This document shows positions 43,363-52,635 of a stretch of DNA of 64,000 bases, one piece after another. Position 1 is the stretch's first letter. The number at the start of each line of letters is the position of its first letter. Below the pieces are notes generated by a model. It saw only the letters and a program-made list of their open reading frames with translations, was not told the origin of the DNA and did not search any database. Position numbers and translations under genes: made by a program. Source of the DNA: Myxococcota bacterium (GTDB lineage Bacteria > Myxococcota_A > Polyangia > HGW-17); NCBI GenBank assembly GCA_018821305.1, contig JAHJMN010000199.1, positions 25,521 through 89,520 on the forward strand, in the 5' to 3' direction.

Positions 43363-45873
43363 TTAATCCAGAATAAAGCCCTGTCTCATAATTTTTCCTG
43401 AAATTCCAAGTAAATTACATACTTCCAAAGCTTTTACTGTCAAGGATTGCTGGAAATAGATTATAACCTCAAAGGAAAGTAAATCACCCTGCTGGTCGAT
43501 ATTCCGGAAATGAAACTGTCCTGCGGCATTGAAGGATTTTCCATTATCTCTTACTATATTTATTTCAGATTTTGCTGTGAGGTCTGAGAAAAGAGTCTCT
43601 TCGAAAGACCCTTTTATGAATACACTGACGCCATAAACTGCAGCTTTGAGACGATTTGTAAGTGGTTTTTCATCAGAAAGGATTTTAACGCTTTTAAAAG
43701 TGAGTCCCTCAATGGTTGCACCATTCAGTTTTTCTATGAGATTATCCGTATCTTCAGGGAGATTTTCAACAGATATTTCAATGAGTTCACCAAAGCTTTC
43801 CATTCGCCATGGAAGGGCAGGGGTAAAAGATACTTTGGGTCTCGGAGTGAATCCTCCGGTATGAATTGCTCGTATCCCTACACTTCTCAACATTCGAGGA
43901 ACAAGACGTATAAAATCAAGGTGGCTGAATAAAGTAGCCCGGCCATGCTTTTCATATTCAAGAAGTATACGCCCGGGATTATCTTTATAAATTTCAATCG
44001 AATTGGGGTTCTCAGTTATGTGCTCTAGATTGGATAAAACAGAAACTATTTTTTCCTTTTCCTCTTTGAGGTTACAATTGGCGCCACAGGCCATACATGT
44101 AATGCTATCCCCTGTTTTAATAAGACATGGTTTCGTCGTCTGCCCTTTAAAGGCCTTATCAAGTTCACCAAGAAGGAAGTCTTTTGTAACTCCTGTGTCA
44201 ATATGGCTCCATGGCAGTGGTTCATTTTCTGGGAAACCTTTAAGAAAAGTATCTTTTTTAATCCCGGTCTGTTCAAAAGCTTCATCCCAGACTTTTAAAT
44301 TTATGCAATCACGCCATCCATCGAATCGAGCGCCGTTTTTCCATGCTGCGTAGATTACATGACCTACAGAGCGGTCTCCTCTTGCAATTACAGCTTCCAG
44401 TACACTTTCAAAATTACTGTGAAGTTTAAGGGAAGTTCGCTTTCCTTTAGCGTATTTCATCAGGAACGCCCGATTCTTTTCGAGTTGTTCAAGACCTGTG
44501 AACGGAAGCCATTGAAACGGAGTGTGTGGTTTTGGTATGAAATTAGATATACTTGTGATAATTTCAACCCTGTTGGATGTAAATTTTCTACAGTGATGAA
44601 AAGCTTTTTCACTGAGGTTGATAATTTCCTCAAGATCGTCCTGGGTTTCCGTAGGAAGACCCATCATATAATAAAGTTTGACCCGGCTCCAACCCAATTC
44701 TACAGTTTTCTGCAGAGTTTCAAACAGATCTTCCGCTGTAACATTTTTATTAATAATGTCTCTCAGTCGTTGTGTTCCCGCCTCAGGTGCAAAAGTCAGC
44801 GAACCTGCTCGTCCCGTACGAAGATTTTTAAGAATTGATGTATCAAGATCATATGCCCTTAAAGAAGCGGCGCTGATAGAGACTCGGCATTGCCTTGCTT
44901 CGGCAGCCAGGAGATCGATAAGTTTTTCTATACCAGGATAGTCCAGAGTGGAAAGCGCGGTCAGCCCAATTTCATCATAGCCAAGATTTTTCATAGCTTC
45001 CCGGGCTTCGGATATGATTGTTTCGGGTTTTTTCACTCTGAATGGTCTATAAATGTATCCAGCCTGACAGAACCGGCATCCCTGATTGCATCCACGGGAA
45101 ATTTCAACGGCTGCTCTAGGGAAAATTGCAAAATGGGAAATAAGGTTGGAAGAGTGAGGTGTGCCAAAAGCTTCGGTTCTGGCCATTTTCCATTTTCTGG
45201 ACCCCTTGATTATTTGTAGTCCGTTTTCGGAATTTTCCTGAGTATCATAAAGGGAAGGAACATAGCACCAGGAGAGTTTATCAATTTCTGCAAGAATTTC
45301 TGACCTGGAAAGATTAGAGGACTTCAATTCTTTTAAGAAATTCATGAATTCGATAATAGTTTCTTCACCGTCACCAGGAATAATTGCATCAAAAAACAAT
45401 GCTACGGGTTCCGGATGACTTGCGCAGGGACCTCCCGCAATAATAAAAGGATCATTTTCTGTGCGATCTTTTGAAAATAGCGGAATTCCTCCAAGATCCA
45501 GCATCGTGAGAATATTGGTGTAAGTAAGCTCATACTGTAAAGTAAATCCAACAACATCAAAATCTTTAAGAGCATGTCCCGTTTCAAGAGAAACCAGGGG
45601 CAAGCCTCTCTCTCGCAATTTTTCTTCGAGATCAATCCATGGAGCAAAAACTCTTTCTGCAAGCATCTGTGGATTATCATTAATAATTCGGTACAGGATT
45701 CTGGTGCCAAGATGGGACATTCCAATCTCATAAGTATCAGGAAATGCTAAAACTATTTTCTTCTCTATCTTGGAAAAATCTTTTCTTACGGTTCCGCTCT
45801 CACCTCCAAGGTACCGGAGGGGATTTTTTAGTTCAGTTATAAATTCACTGTACGGGTGGTTAAAATCATTCAT
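43363..45873 (-). CDS. Radical SAM protein fused to DUF2344
   Basis: The 836-residue product has an N-terminal B12-binding-like region (KIVLAFPDTYEIGMSHLG). A radical SAM core follows, with the cluster motif CNQGCRFC (CxxxCxxC, near residue 262). A Cys-containing segment (CMACGANC) precedes a C-terminal DUF2344 domain from about 635 (HGRATLFSHLDFIRLVPRML, FTPRPKVSFTPALPW). This is the familiar TIGR03960/TIGR03936 fusion found in clostridia and deltaproteobacteria, often encoded near ribosomal or RNase E/G genes. It may modify tRNA or a ribosomal protein, but the reaction is unknown. The length is normal for the fused form. The ribosome site is weak (AAGG 12 bases upstream). Confidence 0.9.
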   Translation of the reverse strand: MNDFNHPYSEFITELKNPLRYLGGESGTVRKDFSKIEKKIVLAFPDTYEIGMSHLGTRILYRIINDNPQMLAERVFAPWIDLEEKLRERGLPLVSLETGHALKDFDVVGFTLQYELTYTNILTMLDLGGIPLFSKDRTENDPFIIAGGPCASHPEPVALFFDAIIPGDGEETIIEFMNFLKELKSSNLSRSEILAEIDKLSWCYVPSLYDTQENSENGLQIIKGSRKWKMARTEAFGTPHSSNLISHFAIFPRAAVEISRGCNQGCRFCQAGYIYRPFRVKKPETIISEAREAMKNLGYDEIGLTALSTLDYPGIEKLIDLLAAEARQCRVSISAASLRAYDLDTSILKNLRTGRAGSLTFAPEAGTQRLRDIINKNVTAEDLFETLQKTVELGWSRVKLYYMMGLPTETQDDLEEIINLSEKAFHHCRKFTSNRVEIITSISNFIPKPHTPFQWLPFTGLEQLEKNRAFLMKYAKGKRTSLKLHSNFESVLEAVIARGDRSVGHVIYAAWKNGARFDGWRDCINLKVWDEAFEQTGIKKDTFLKGFPENEPLPWSHIDTGVTKDFLLGELDKAFKGQTTKPCLIKTGDSITCMACGANCNLKEEKEKIVSVLSNLEHITENPNSIEIYKDNPGRILLEYEKHGRATLFSHLDFIRLVPRMLRSVGIRAIHTGGFTPRPKVSFTPALPWRMESFGELIEISVENLPEDTDNLIEKLNGATIEGLTFKSVKILSDEKPLTNRLKAAVYGVSVFIKGSFEETLFSDLTAKSEINIVRDNGKSFNAAGQFHFRNIDQQGDLLSFEVIIYFQQSLTVKALEVCNLLGISGKIMRQGFILD

Positions 45874-45925
45874 ATTTTGATAAAGCCTTGAATAGGGGTT
45901 TCAGGAATTGGTAAGAGAGAAGAGG

Positions 45926-46525
45926 CTACTTTATTGTCATTTCTTTCTTGTCGATGTAACTTTCTTTAGTATCAGTACTTTTTCTGGTAATTTCCCAGAT
46001 AATATTCTTAATTACATAAGTGCCCTTGGATTCATATCCTCTTGCGATAGCATAACGCATTGAACCTGTAGCTTTTCCTTTAAAAATCTTTGATTTTTTA
46101 GAGATAAAACTAAAAAGATTCTTACCTTTTTTGACATGCTCAGTTACGTCTAAAACAAGTTGATCAGAGTCTGCATAAAGCCTTTTGACAAATTTGCCAT
46201 TCACAAGGAGATCAACATCATAACCTGAACTGCCTTTGGCAGGTTTGGGAAAAGTAACAAGGTAGTATTTATTTGCAAGTTTCTCATCTGATTCTTTTGT
46301 TTCTGTTTTTACCTTTTCTCCAGGTTTAATATTATATCCTTGGGCTACGATATAAATATTACCCTTGGCATCGAATTTCACAGTAACATTCTTGAGTTCA
46401 ACGTTAGTTATAAGGTACTTTGATAAATCGATTCCATTAATAAAAATTTTTCGCATCTGCGACTGGGCATCTGTGGAAAAAATGGCGGCGAAAAGGGTAA
46501 GTGAAATAAATAAAAGTTTTTTCAT
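45926..46525 (-). CDS. Secreted protein of unknown function
   Basis: The 199-residue product has a clear signal peptide (MKKLLFISLTLFAAIFSTDA, with SQ after it) and a Lys-rich beta-strand mature domain (LVTFPKPAKGSSGYDVDLLV, YADSDQLVLDVTEHVKKGKN). The phrase LDVTEHVKKGKNLFSF is reminiscent of galactose-binding-like jelly-roll domains, in which a similar strand is common, but no family is certain. GGAG precedes the ATG. It lies 52 bases upstream of the radical SAM gene on the same strand and may be co-transcribed with it. Confidence 0.72.
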   Translation of the reverse strand: MKKLLFISLTLFAAIFSTDAQSQMRKIFINGIDLSKYLITNVELKNVTVKFDAKGNIYIVAQGYNIKPGEKVKTETKESDEKLANKYYLVTFPKPAKGSSGYDVDLLVNGKFVKRLYADSDQLVLDVTEHVKKGKNLFSFISKKSKIFKGKATGSMRYAIARGYESKGTYVIKNIIWEITRKSTDTKESYIDKKEMTIK

Positions 46526-46547
46526 AGTATAACTCCAGAGTAAAGTG

Positions 46548-46568
46548 GATTTTCAAAATCTGAAAATC
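46548..46568. promoter_or_regulatory. 8-base inverted repeat upstream of the secreted protein gene
   Basis: GATTTTCA (46548-46555) and TGAAAATC (46561-46568) are perfect inverted arms around five bases, ending 23 bases before the start of the gene at 46525. It could be an operator or a leader hairpin; no regulator is evident. Confidence 0.35.
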
Positions 46569-46652
46569 AAAGCAATAGTAAAAACAAAGCCCGAAACTCA
46601 GTTTAAGACTACGCAATTCGTATCCGAAAAATTCTCGAATAAAAAAAATAAG

Positions 46653-46808
46653 TAGTTCGTGTCCGGAAATTCAATTTTTATCATAATTGAGCATGTTTAA
46701 GAAAACATGCTATTCAGAACACTACAATAATTTCAGAGTCTTTATGCTTAATGTTCTGTGTTGAATTCCTTCGATAACTTGGAAAGATCGTATTACAGGA
46801 CAGTAACT
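46653..46808. repeat. Two partial palindromic repeat copies
   Basis: AGTTCGTGTCCGGAAATTC (46653-46671) is the arm found at the ends of the tandem copies near 60780 and 60930. About 80 bases on, 46753-46808 is a copy of the GTTGAATTCC..TTGGAAAGATCGTATTACAGGACAGTAA subfamily, close to the one at 38882. The gap as a whole (46526-47116) is AT-rich and otherwise shows no gene; its right part must carry the histidine kinase promoter. Confidence 0.75.
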
Positions 46809-47116
46809 AAGTAATAGCAGTCGCAAGGTTTTTTAGCAAATTATTTTGTGAACTTCAATAGAACGAACAGAATATTTCAAAACTACTCTTGAACAGATCC
46901 GGATTTTTATTTCTTTTTTAGTTGAAATTCCATAATTCCAGTCGATTTACACATTTATTGTCCTCTACAGTTTTTCCATTTTTCTATTTTCTAGAAAATC
47001 TTTCTTGAAAGGGCATGGTATTGTTAAATGCGCTATTATTTGTTCTTTATTAAAATCTTTACTTCTGGTACATTAATTAGTTGATTGATATAAGGAAATT
47101 TAATTCAGGAGCTTCA

Positions 47117-50100
47117 ATGAAATCAAAACGCTACAGAACTGGAATTAGATTCAGACTGATTCTTGGGACTGTTGCTATCGTTGGAATGGGCTTTATAATA
47201 TTATCTGTGCTTACTTCAAGGCAGGCAGGTAATGAACTGAAATATCTTCTTAAAAATAAACTTGATGCTCATTGTAAGGGAACAGCATCAAGGATTGATG
47301 AGTGGATCAAAAATCGATTTCTTGATGCTCAGCACTGGACCAAGCAAGAACAAGTTATTGGTGTATATGAAACTCCAGGGAAAGAGTCAGATGCCAGGGC
47401 TGGTAGATTTTTCAAGCAGGTAGTTTCAAGTTATCCATATTATCAGAGTGCAAATCTTTTGGATTCAAAAGGTCATGTCGTCGCTTCGAATTTTCCTGAT
47501 AAAATAAGAAATCTTTACCTCGGAGACAGATTGTATTTTCAGAAAGCCATTAAAGGGGAAATAGCGATCAGCAGTGTTCTTATATCAAGGGCAACATTTA
47601 AAGCTTTTTTTACAATAGCAGCACCGGTAAAATCACCTGATAATAAAAAAATATATGGAGTTTTGTATTCTCCTATTGATTTGGAGAAATTTACCAGCGA
47701 AATGATTGAACCGCTGGAAACAGATTATATTGGAACGCCTTTTCTTATTGATTCAAAGGGGCGTATACTTTATCATAAAAATCAAGAGTTTATCCTTAAA
47801 AGTTCTGATAATATTCTTTCGGAAAAATCTTTGAAAAAAATTCTTTCTTCAAGTAGTGGCATTATCAGGGACAGCAAAAATCAGGAAAAGCTATTAGGAT
47901 ACACAAAAATACCGACCACGGGCTGGTACATAATAATATTTAAATCCTCCTCAGATGCATTTTCTAAGGCTAACTATCTCAGAAAGTTTATTATTTTCAT
48001 TGGTTTAATAATATTACTAATTGTAGCGTTTGGACTAATTATACTTATCAATCCCGTTGTGACTGGAATTATTGAAGTTTCTGAAAATCTTGAAAAAATT
48101 TCAAGAGATGGGTCACTTGATGTTCATCTCAAAACAAAAGATCAAACGGAGATTGGCGAGCTTGTCACATATTTTAATAATTTTATTGATAAGTTAAAAG
48201 AACATATTACCTTTATGATTTCAAGTTATTTCGAAACTCGTGATCAGATCCTTCGAACCTACTCAGATAGCGTTACAGGTATTGATCAGCGTGAGGATAT
48301 AGATCTGAAGACTGAGCGTTTTAAAAAATCTCGTCTCAAATTTGAAAAAGAATTCCGAAAAAATCTCCGTTTGAGCTATATAGACCGGCAAATAAGAATA
48401 ATGATTGAGGAGTTCAAAAAAGTTGATGAAGCATGGAAAGACAGTGAGGAGAGATTCCATGTAATATTTTCTCAGAGCTCTGAAATGATGTTTATTATCG
48501 ATTCCACCCTCAGTTTGTGCGACTCAAACAAAGTTGCTATTGATTATTTTACAAAGCAAATCAATTCCGGGCCTGATGAAATACATAAAAAAATTAAAGA
48601 CTTCATGAAGTCATTAGTAGAACAACATCATGAATCAGGTACTGCGAGAATTGAGATAAGCTTTGCTTTTCAGGGACAAATTAGAGAAATCAGTTTTTAT
48701 ATATCAGAAGTTGGAAGCAGTACAGGGCAGCACTATTATTTTATAACTGGTCATGACATTACGGAGTTAAAGGAAGCGGAAAGACGTGCTCAAGAAGCGT
48801 CAAGAGCAAAAAGTGAATTTCTTGCCAATATGTCGCATGAAATCAGGACACCTATGAATGCTATCTCCGGTTTCTCAGAACTTCTTTCAAGATCCGATTT
48901 GAATTCAGGACAGAAGGATTATCTGCGGAATATTCGTAGTGCAAGCAATTCACTTCTCCATATAATTAATGAAATTCTCGATTTTTCAAAAATTGAATCC
49001 GGAAAAATGACTATTGATATAGTTCCTTTCCGTATCGAATCTGTCATTTCTAATCTTATGGCTATATCGTCTGTCCGTGCCCGGGAAAAAGGGCTGCAGA
49101 TGGACACGGATATTTCATGTTCAAGTACCCTGCTTTTTCAGGGAGACCCCTATCGGTTACACCAAGTTTTGCTTAATTTAATAAATAACTCCATTAAATT
49201 TACTTCAAGTGGTTTCATCCATGTTGGTGTTGATATAAAAAGAAATTTATCAAGCAGTGCCCAGGTAAAATTTACTGTAAAAGATTCAGGAATAGGAATA
49301 AAACCAGAAAAACTTGAAAGTCTGTTTTCACCCTTTGTACAAGCTGATTCATCCATCACAAGGAAATATGGGGGAACAGGTCTTGGTCTTGCGATTAGTT
49401 CTCAACTTGTTGAACTTATGGGAGGAAAGCTCTCTGTCGAAAGCACTTTTGGGGAAGGTACTACATTTTATTTTACTATTGAATTGCCAATTCAGGAGGA
49501 GCCATTTTCTTTACACCCGGATTTTGCTGAGTTGTCTACAGCTGTAATTGATGAAAATGAAAAATGTCTTATTTCAATGAGTTCGATGCTTTCCAGAATG
49601 GGAATCACCGTTGAAAACTTTAAAAATCCTGAAAGCTATATTAATACGGTAAAGAAAGGGACAGAATTCGATATAATATTTATATCAAATACTATTCCTG
49701 ACTTTGGTTTGTCCACTGTTGTTAGTTTTATTAAAAATAATTCATCAAAGACCCATTTGATTATGTTGAAGAACTGGCTTTCTGAAAGCACTGGAACGGA
49801 AACAGAAAAAGAATCAGATTTTGATAATATCCTTGAAAAGCCCGTAGATTCTTCTGATTTATATAATACAATCGTAAATATAGTAGACTATAATGGAGTG
49901 GTGTATAAACCTGAAAAACCGCGACTTCAGTCTCTGAAAAGCCGTTCCTTTTACAAAAATTCCAAAGTATTACTTGTTGAAGATAATGAAATAAATACGG
50001 CACTGGCAAAAGCATTACTGAAGGAATTCGGTATTGATCCTGATTGTGCTGAAACCGGTGTTGCAGCAGTTCAACTGGCCACATCGACGGAGTACGATTT

Positions 50101-50728
50101 AATTTTAATGGATCTTCAAATGCCGGAAATGGACGGATATACTGCAGCCTTTGAAATTCGGAGAATGGGGATTGGTGTTCCAATCGTTGCACTTACAGCA
50201 AATGCTGTGAAAGAAGATCTTGAGAGAGCTTTAGAGTCAGGAATGAATGATTACCTAACAAAACCTCTGATTTTATATAAGTTTCATAGTGTTCTGGCAA
50301 AGTATCTAGGAAAAGTTGATGATAATTCCATTATTTTGACTACGGAATTAACTGAATCCCGGAAAAAATTGCCTTTATTTGTTGAAGGCATTGATTCTCA
50401 GCAACTTCTGGACAATCTGTCTGGAAACGTTGAACTTTTTAATGATTTGCTCATGCTTTATTATAAAAAATATAATAAAGTCTATTCCGAAATCAACGCT
50501 TTTATTGAAGATAATAACACTCAAGAATTAAGGCCGATTTTGCATGATCTTTCAGGGGTAACGGGAAATATTTGCGCCAATAATGTGATGGGGGCAATAC
50601 GGCGACTACAGGAATCTATTCATCAGAACGCAAGTTCAGAAGAAATTAGAGAACGAGCTAATCATGCCTCCGTTGAATTACAAAACCTGACAACATCAAT
50701 TGAAAAGTATCTCAAGACATTAATTTAA
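47117..50728 (+). CDS. Hybrid sensor histidine kinase with Cache, PAS-like, receiver and Hpt domains
   Basis: The 1203-residue product starts at an ATG with CAGGAG upstream; an in-frame TTG at 47081 is rejected. The order is: helix 1 (about 11-31), periplasmic Cache sensor (40-270), helix 2 (290-312), HAMP-like linker, and PAS-like domain (443-555). Then come HisKA with phospho-acceptor His574 (FLANMSHEIRTPMNAISGF), an ATPase with NLINNSIKFT and GTGLGLAIS, a degenerate receiver, a true receiver with Asp999 (LILMDLQMPEMDG), and a C-terminal Hpt with His1143 (ILHDLSGVTGN). The degenerate receiver reads DIIFISNTIPD where the Asp should be. No response regulator gene adjoins it, so its output partner lies elsewhere. 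Confidence 0.92.
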   Translation: MKSKRYRTGIRFRLILGTVAIVGMGFIILSVLTSRQAGNELKYLLKNKLDAHCKGTASRIDEWIKNRFLDAQHWTKQEQVIGVYETPGKESDARAGRFFKQVVSSYPYYQSANLLDSKGHVVASNFPDKIRNLYLGDRLYFQKAIKGEIAISSVLISRATFKAFFTIAAPVKSPDNKKIYGVLYSPIDLEKFTSEMIEPLETDYIGTPFLIDSKGRILYHKNQEFILKSSDNILSEKSLKKILSSSSGIIRDSKNQEKLLGYTKIPTTGWYIIIFKSSSDAFSKANYLRKFIIFIGLIILLIVAFGLIILINPVVTGIIEVSENLEKISRDGSLDVHLKTKDQTEIGELVTYFNNFIDKLKEHITFMISSYFETRDQILRTYSDSVTGIDQREDIDLKTERFKKSRLKFEKEFRKNLRLSYIDRQIRIMIEEFKKVDEAWKDSEERFHVIFSQSSEMMFIIDSTLSLCDSNKVAIDYFTKQINSGPDEIHKKIKDFMKSLVEQHHESGTARIEISFAFQGQIREISFYISEVGSSTGQHYYFITGHDITELKEAERRAQEASRAKSEFLANMSHEIRTPMNAISGFSELLSRSDLNSGQKDYLRNIRSASNSLLHIINEILDFSKIESGKMTIDIVPFRIESVISNLMAISSVRAREKGLQMDTDISCSSTLLFQGDPYRLHQVLLNLINNSIKFTSSGFIHVGVDIKRNLSSSAQVKFTVKDSGIGIKPEKLESLFSPFVQADSSITRKYGGTGLGLAISSQLVELMGGKLSVESTFGEGTTFYFTIELPIQEEPFSLHPDFAELSTAVIDENEKCLISMSSMLSRMGITVENFKNPESYINTVKKGTEFDIIFISNTIPDFGLSTVVSFIKNNSSKTHLIMLKNWLSESTGTETEKESDFDNILEKPVDSSDLYNTIVNIVDYNGVVYKPEKPRLQSLKSRSFYKNSKVLLVEDNEINTALAKALLKEFGIDPDCAETGVAAVQLATSTEYDLILMDLQMPEMDGYTAAFEIRRMGIGVPIVALTANAVKEDLERALESGMNDYLTKPLILYKFHSVLAKYLGKVDDNSIILTTELTESRKKLPLFVEGIDSQQLLDNLSGNVELFNDLLMLYYKKYNKVYSEINAFIEDNNTQELRPILHDLSGVTGNICANNVMGAIRRLQESIHQNASSEEIRERANHASVELQNLTTSIEKYLKTLI

Positions 50729-50822
50729 TATCAACTAATACGCCTTAACCGAACAGCATCAGAAAAAAATATAATGAAAAACCTGTAACATGATATAAGC
50801 GTCACCTGAGGGAGACGAGTTG

Positions 50823-51692
50823 ATGGAAAAGACTTCCGAAGAAATCAATCAGATCTGGACAGTGCGATCAATATTAAAATGGACTGTCGAAAAGTTCAGA
50901 GCCATTGGTATCGAAAATCCAAGGCTTGAGGCAGAAATATTTATTTCAAAAACTCTAAGTACCGACCGGGTTGGTGTCTACCTTAATATGGAAAGGCCGC
51001 TTTCCAATTCTGAGCGAGGTTTTTTGCGCAGCATGGTGGCAAGGCGTCTCAAAATGGAACCACTTGCATATATTATTGGGGAAAAAGAGTTTTACGGAAA
51101 TACTTTTGCGGTCGATCATAATGTTCTTATCCCAAGGCCGGATACAGAATCTCTTATTGAAGAGCTCAGAACTTCATTGAAAAAGGAGTCCTTTCGGCTT
51201 CTTGATGTCGGTTGCGGAAGTGGCGCCATATGCATTACATGTGCGCTTTTGTATCCCAACGGGGAAATTACGGGAATTGATATAAGTTCCTCTGCCCTTG
51301 CTGTTGCGAGGAAAAATGCTGACAGACATGGAGTCAAAGTAGAATTATTGGAGAGTAATTTATTTGAAAGTATAGGCAAAAGGGAGTTTGATATCATTGT
51401 TTCTAATCCACCGTATGTTGGACTATCAGAAACAATTGGGGTTGAAGTTAAATGGGAACCTCGAACCGCACTTTTTGCTGGAGAAGACGGTTTAGATATA
51501 ATAAAAAGGTTGATTATGTCAAGTCCGGATTACCTTGCTGCAAATGGAATTTTGCTGATTGAAACGGGGTATCAGCAAACCGAGCGTGTGGAAAAACTGA
51601 TGGAAAAAGATTTTTTTGAAATAAGAACTGGTTTTGATCTTGCCGGTAATCCTCGTTATGTAACGGGAAAGTTGAATAGTTCGTGTCTGTAA
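50823..51692 (+). CDS. prmC: Peptide chain release factor N5-glutamine methyltransferase PrmC
   Basis: PrmC methylates the Gln of the GGQ motif in RF1 and RF2, using S-adenosylmethionine. The 289-residue product has the N-terminal helical domain (ENPRLEAEIFISKTL, EPLAYIIGEKEFYGNTFAVD, VLIPRPDTESLIEEL), the SAM-binding DVGCGSGAICI motif and the catalytic NPPY (residues 195-198). The ATG at 50823 follows GGAG. The last five residues, NSSCL, and the TAA are encoded by the start of a palindromic repeat (GTTCGTGTCTGTAA), so the native C-terminus was probably altered by repeat insertion. No prfA gene lies next to it, unlike the common arrangement. Confidence 0.94.
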   Translation: MEKTSEEINQIWTVRSILKWTVEKFRAIGIENPRLEAEIFISKTLSTDRVGVYLNMERPLSNSERGFLRSMVARRLKMEPLAYIIGEKEFYGNTFAVDHNVLIPRPDTESLIEELRTSLKKESFRLLDVGCGSGAICITCALLYPNGEITGIDISSSALAVARKNADRHGVKVELLESNLFESIGKREFDIIVSNPPYVGLSETIGVEVKWEPRTALFAGEDGLDIIKRLIMSSPDYLAANGILLIETGYQQTERVEKLMEKDFFEIRTGFDLAGNPRYVTGKLNSSCL

Positions 51693-51790
51693 TTAGTTCG
51701 TGTCCTGTAATACGATCTTTTCAAGTTTACGCCGAATTCAGGCACAGGCCTCTAATAATAAATTCAACACCTTGAGGTTACTGTCCTGAG
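51678..51790 (+). repeat. Palindromic repeat copy at the 3' end of prmC
   Basis: It opens with a truncated arm (AGTTCGTGTCTGTAATT), directly followed by a complete arm (AGTTCGTGTCCTGTAATAC). It continues through an inner part shared in reverse with 38882-38940, and ends AAATTCAACACCTTGAGG then TTACTGTCCTGAG. The tandem arm suggests a repeat inserted into or recombined with an older copy. It overlaps the last 15 coding bases of prmC. Confidence 0.85.
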
Positions 51791-51854
51791 TTATATATCG
51801 GCAAAAAAATTAATATTTGTTCTCGATATTTTTAAACGAAAGCGAACAATAAAA

Positions 51855-52523
51855 ATGGCAGACATTAATTGGAAAAGTAGTGCTAAAAGAAGGGCTCTCA
51901 GTGTTTTTGAAGAGCTTAAAATACTTTATCCTGTTGTTGAAAGTGCGCTTATAAGCTCCAATCCCTTTGAGAAACTTGCGGCAACGATTTTAAGTGCGCA
52001 ATGTACTGATGCCAGAGTGAATATGGTTACGCCTGAGCTTTTTAAAAAGTATCCTGACCCCGCCTCAATGGCTGGAGCAGAGCTCCTTGATATTGAGACA
52101 ATCATCCATTCTACGGGCTTTTATCATGCTAAAGCTGCGCATCTGAAAGGGATGGCGGAGATGATTATTGAAAAGTTCGAAGGAACAGTCCCTGCAGAAA
52201 TTGATAAACTTATCCAGTTGCCCGGAGTGGCTAGAAAAACTGCAAACTGTGTTTTAAATGATTGTTTTGGCATTGCAAGTGGAATTGTGGTTGATACTCA
52301 TGTCGCCAGACTTGCTCTGAGATTTGGTTTCAGCAAAGGTCCCAAGAACAATGCTGTTAAAATAGAAAATGATTTGATGGCAATATTTAAAAAAGATACC
52401 TGGATTGAACTTTCCCACTTGTTTATTTATCATGGAAGAACTATCTGTCACAGTAGAAAACCTCAGTGTCCTGAATGTACATTGAAAAATCTGTGTTTTG
52501 AATATAATAACAATAACAAGTAG
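51855..52523 (+). CDS. nth: Endonuclease III
   Basis: A DNA glycosylase/AP lyase that removes oxidised pyrimidines. The 222-residue product has the helix-hairpin-helix LPGVARKTANCVL with catalytic Lys128 and the catalytic Asp147 in VDTHVARLALRF. A C-terminal iron-sulfur motif spaced C-x6-C-x2-C-x5-C (CHSRKPQCPECTLKNLC) binds [4Fe-4S]. The length is usual for the family. The ribosome site is poor (AACGAAAG), suggesting modest expression. It stands alone, with a repeat-filled gap on its left. Confidence 0.95.
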   Translation: MADINWKSSAKRRALSVFEELKILYPVVESALISSNPFEKLAATILSAQCTDARVNMVTPELFKKYPDPASMAGAELLDIETIIHSTGFYHAKAAHLKGMAEMIIEKFEGTVPAEIDKLIQLPGVARKTANCVLNDCFGIASGIVVDTHVARLALRFGFSKGPKNNAVKIENDLMAIFKKDTWIELSHLFIYHGRTICHSRKPQCPECTLKNLCFEYNNNNK

Positions 52524-52635
52524 TTATAAAAATATAATGAAAAATCTTTCAATTCAAATATAGTTCAGGAACCTATGTTTACTAAATACTATTTTTACTT
52601 TCAGAAATTTATAGAAACTTAATTGAAATGGTACC

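Noticed and set aside
46811..47116. Sigma-54 promoter before the histidine kinase (GGGCATGGTATTG)
   Set aside because: The GC dinucleotide is not at the required 12-base offset from GG.
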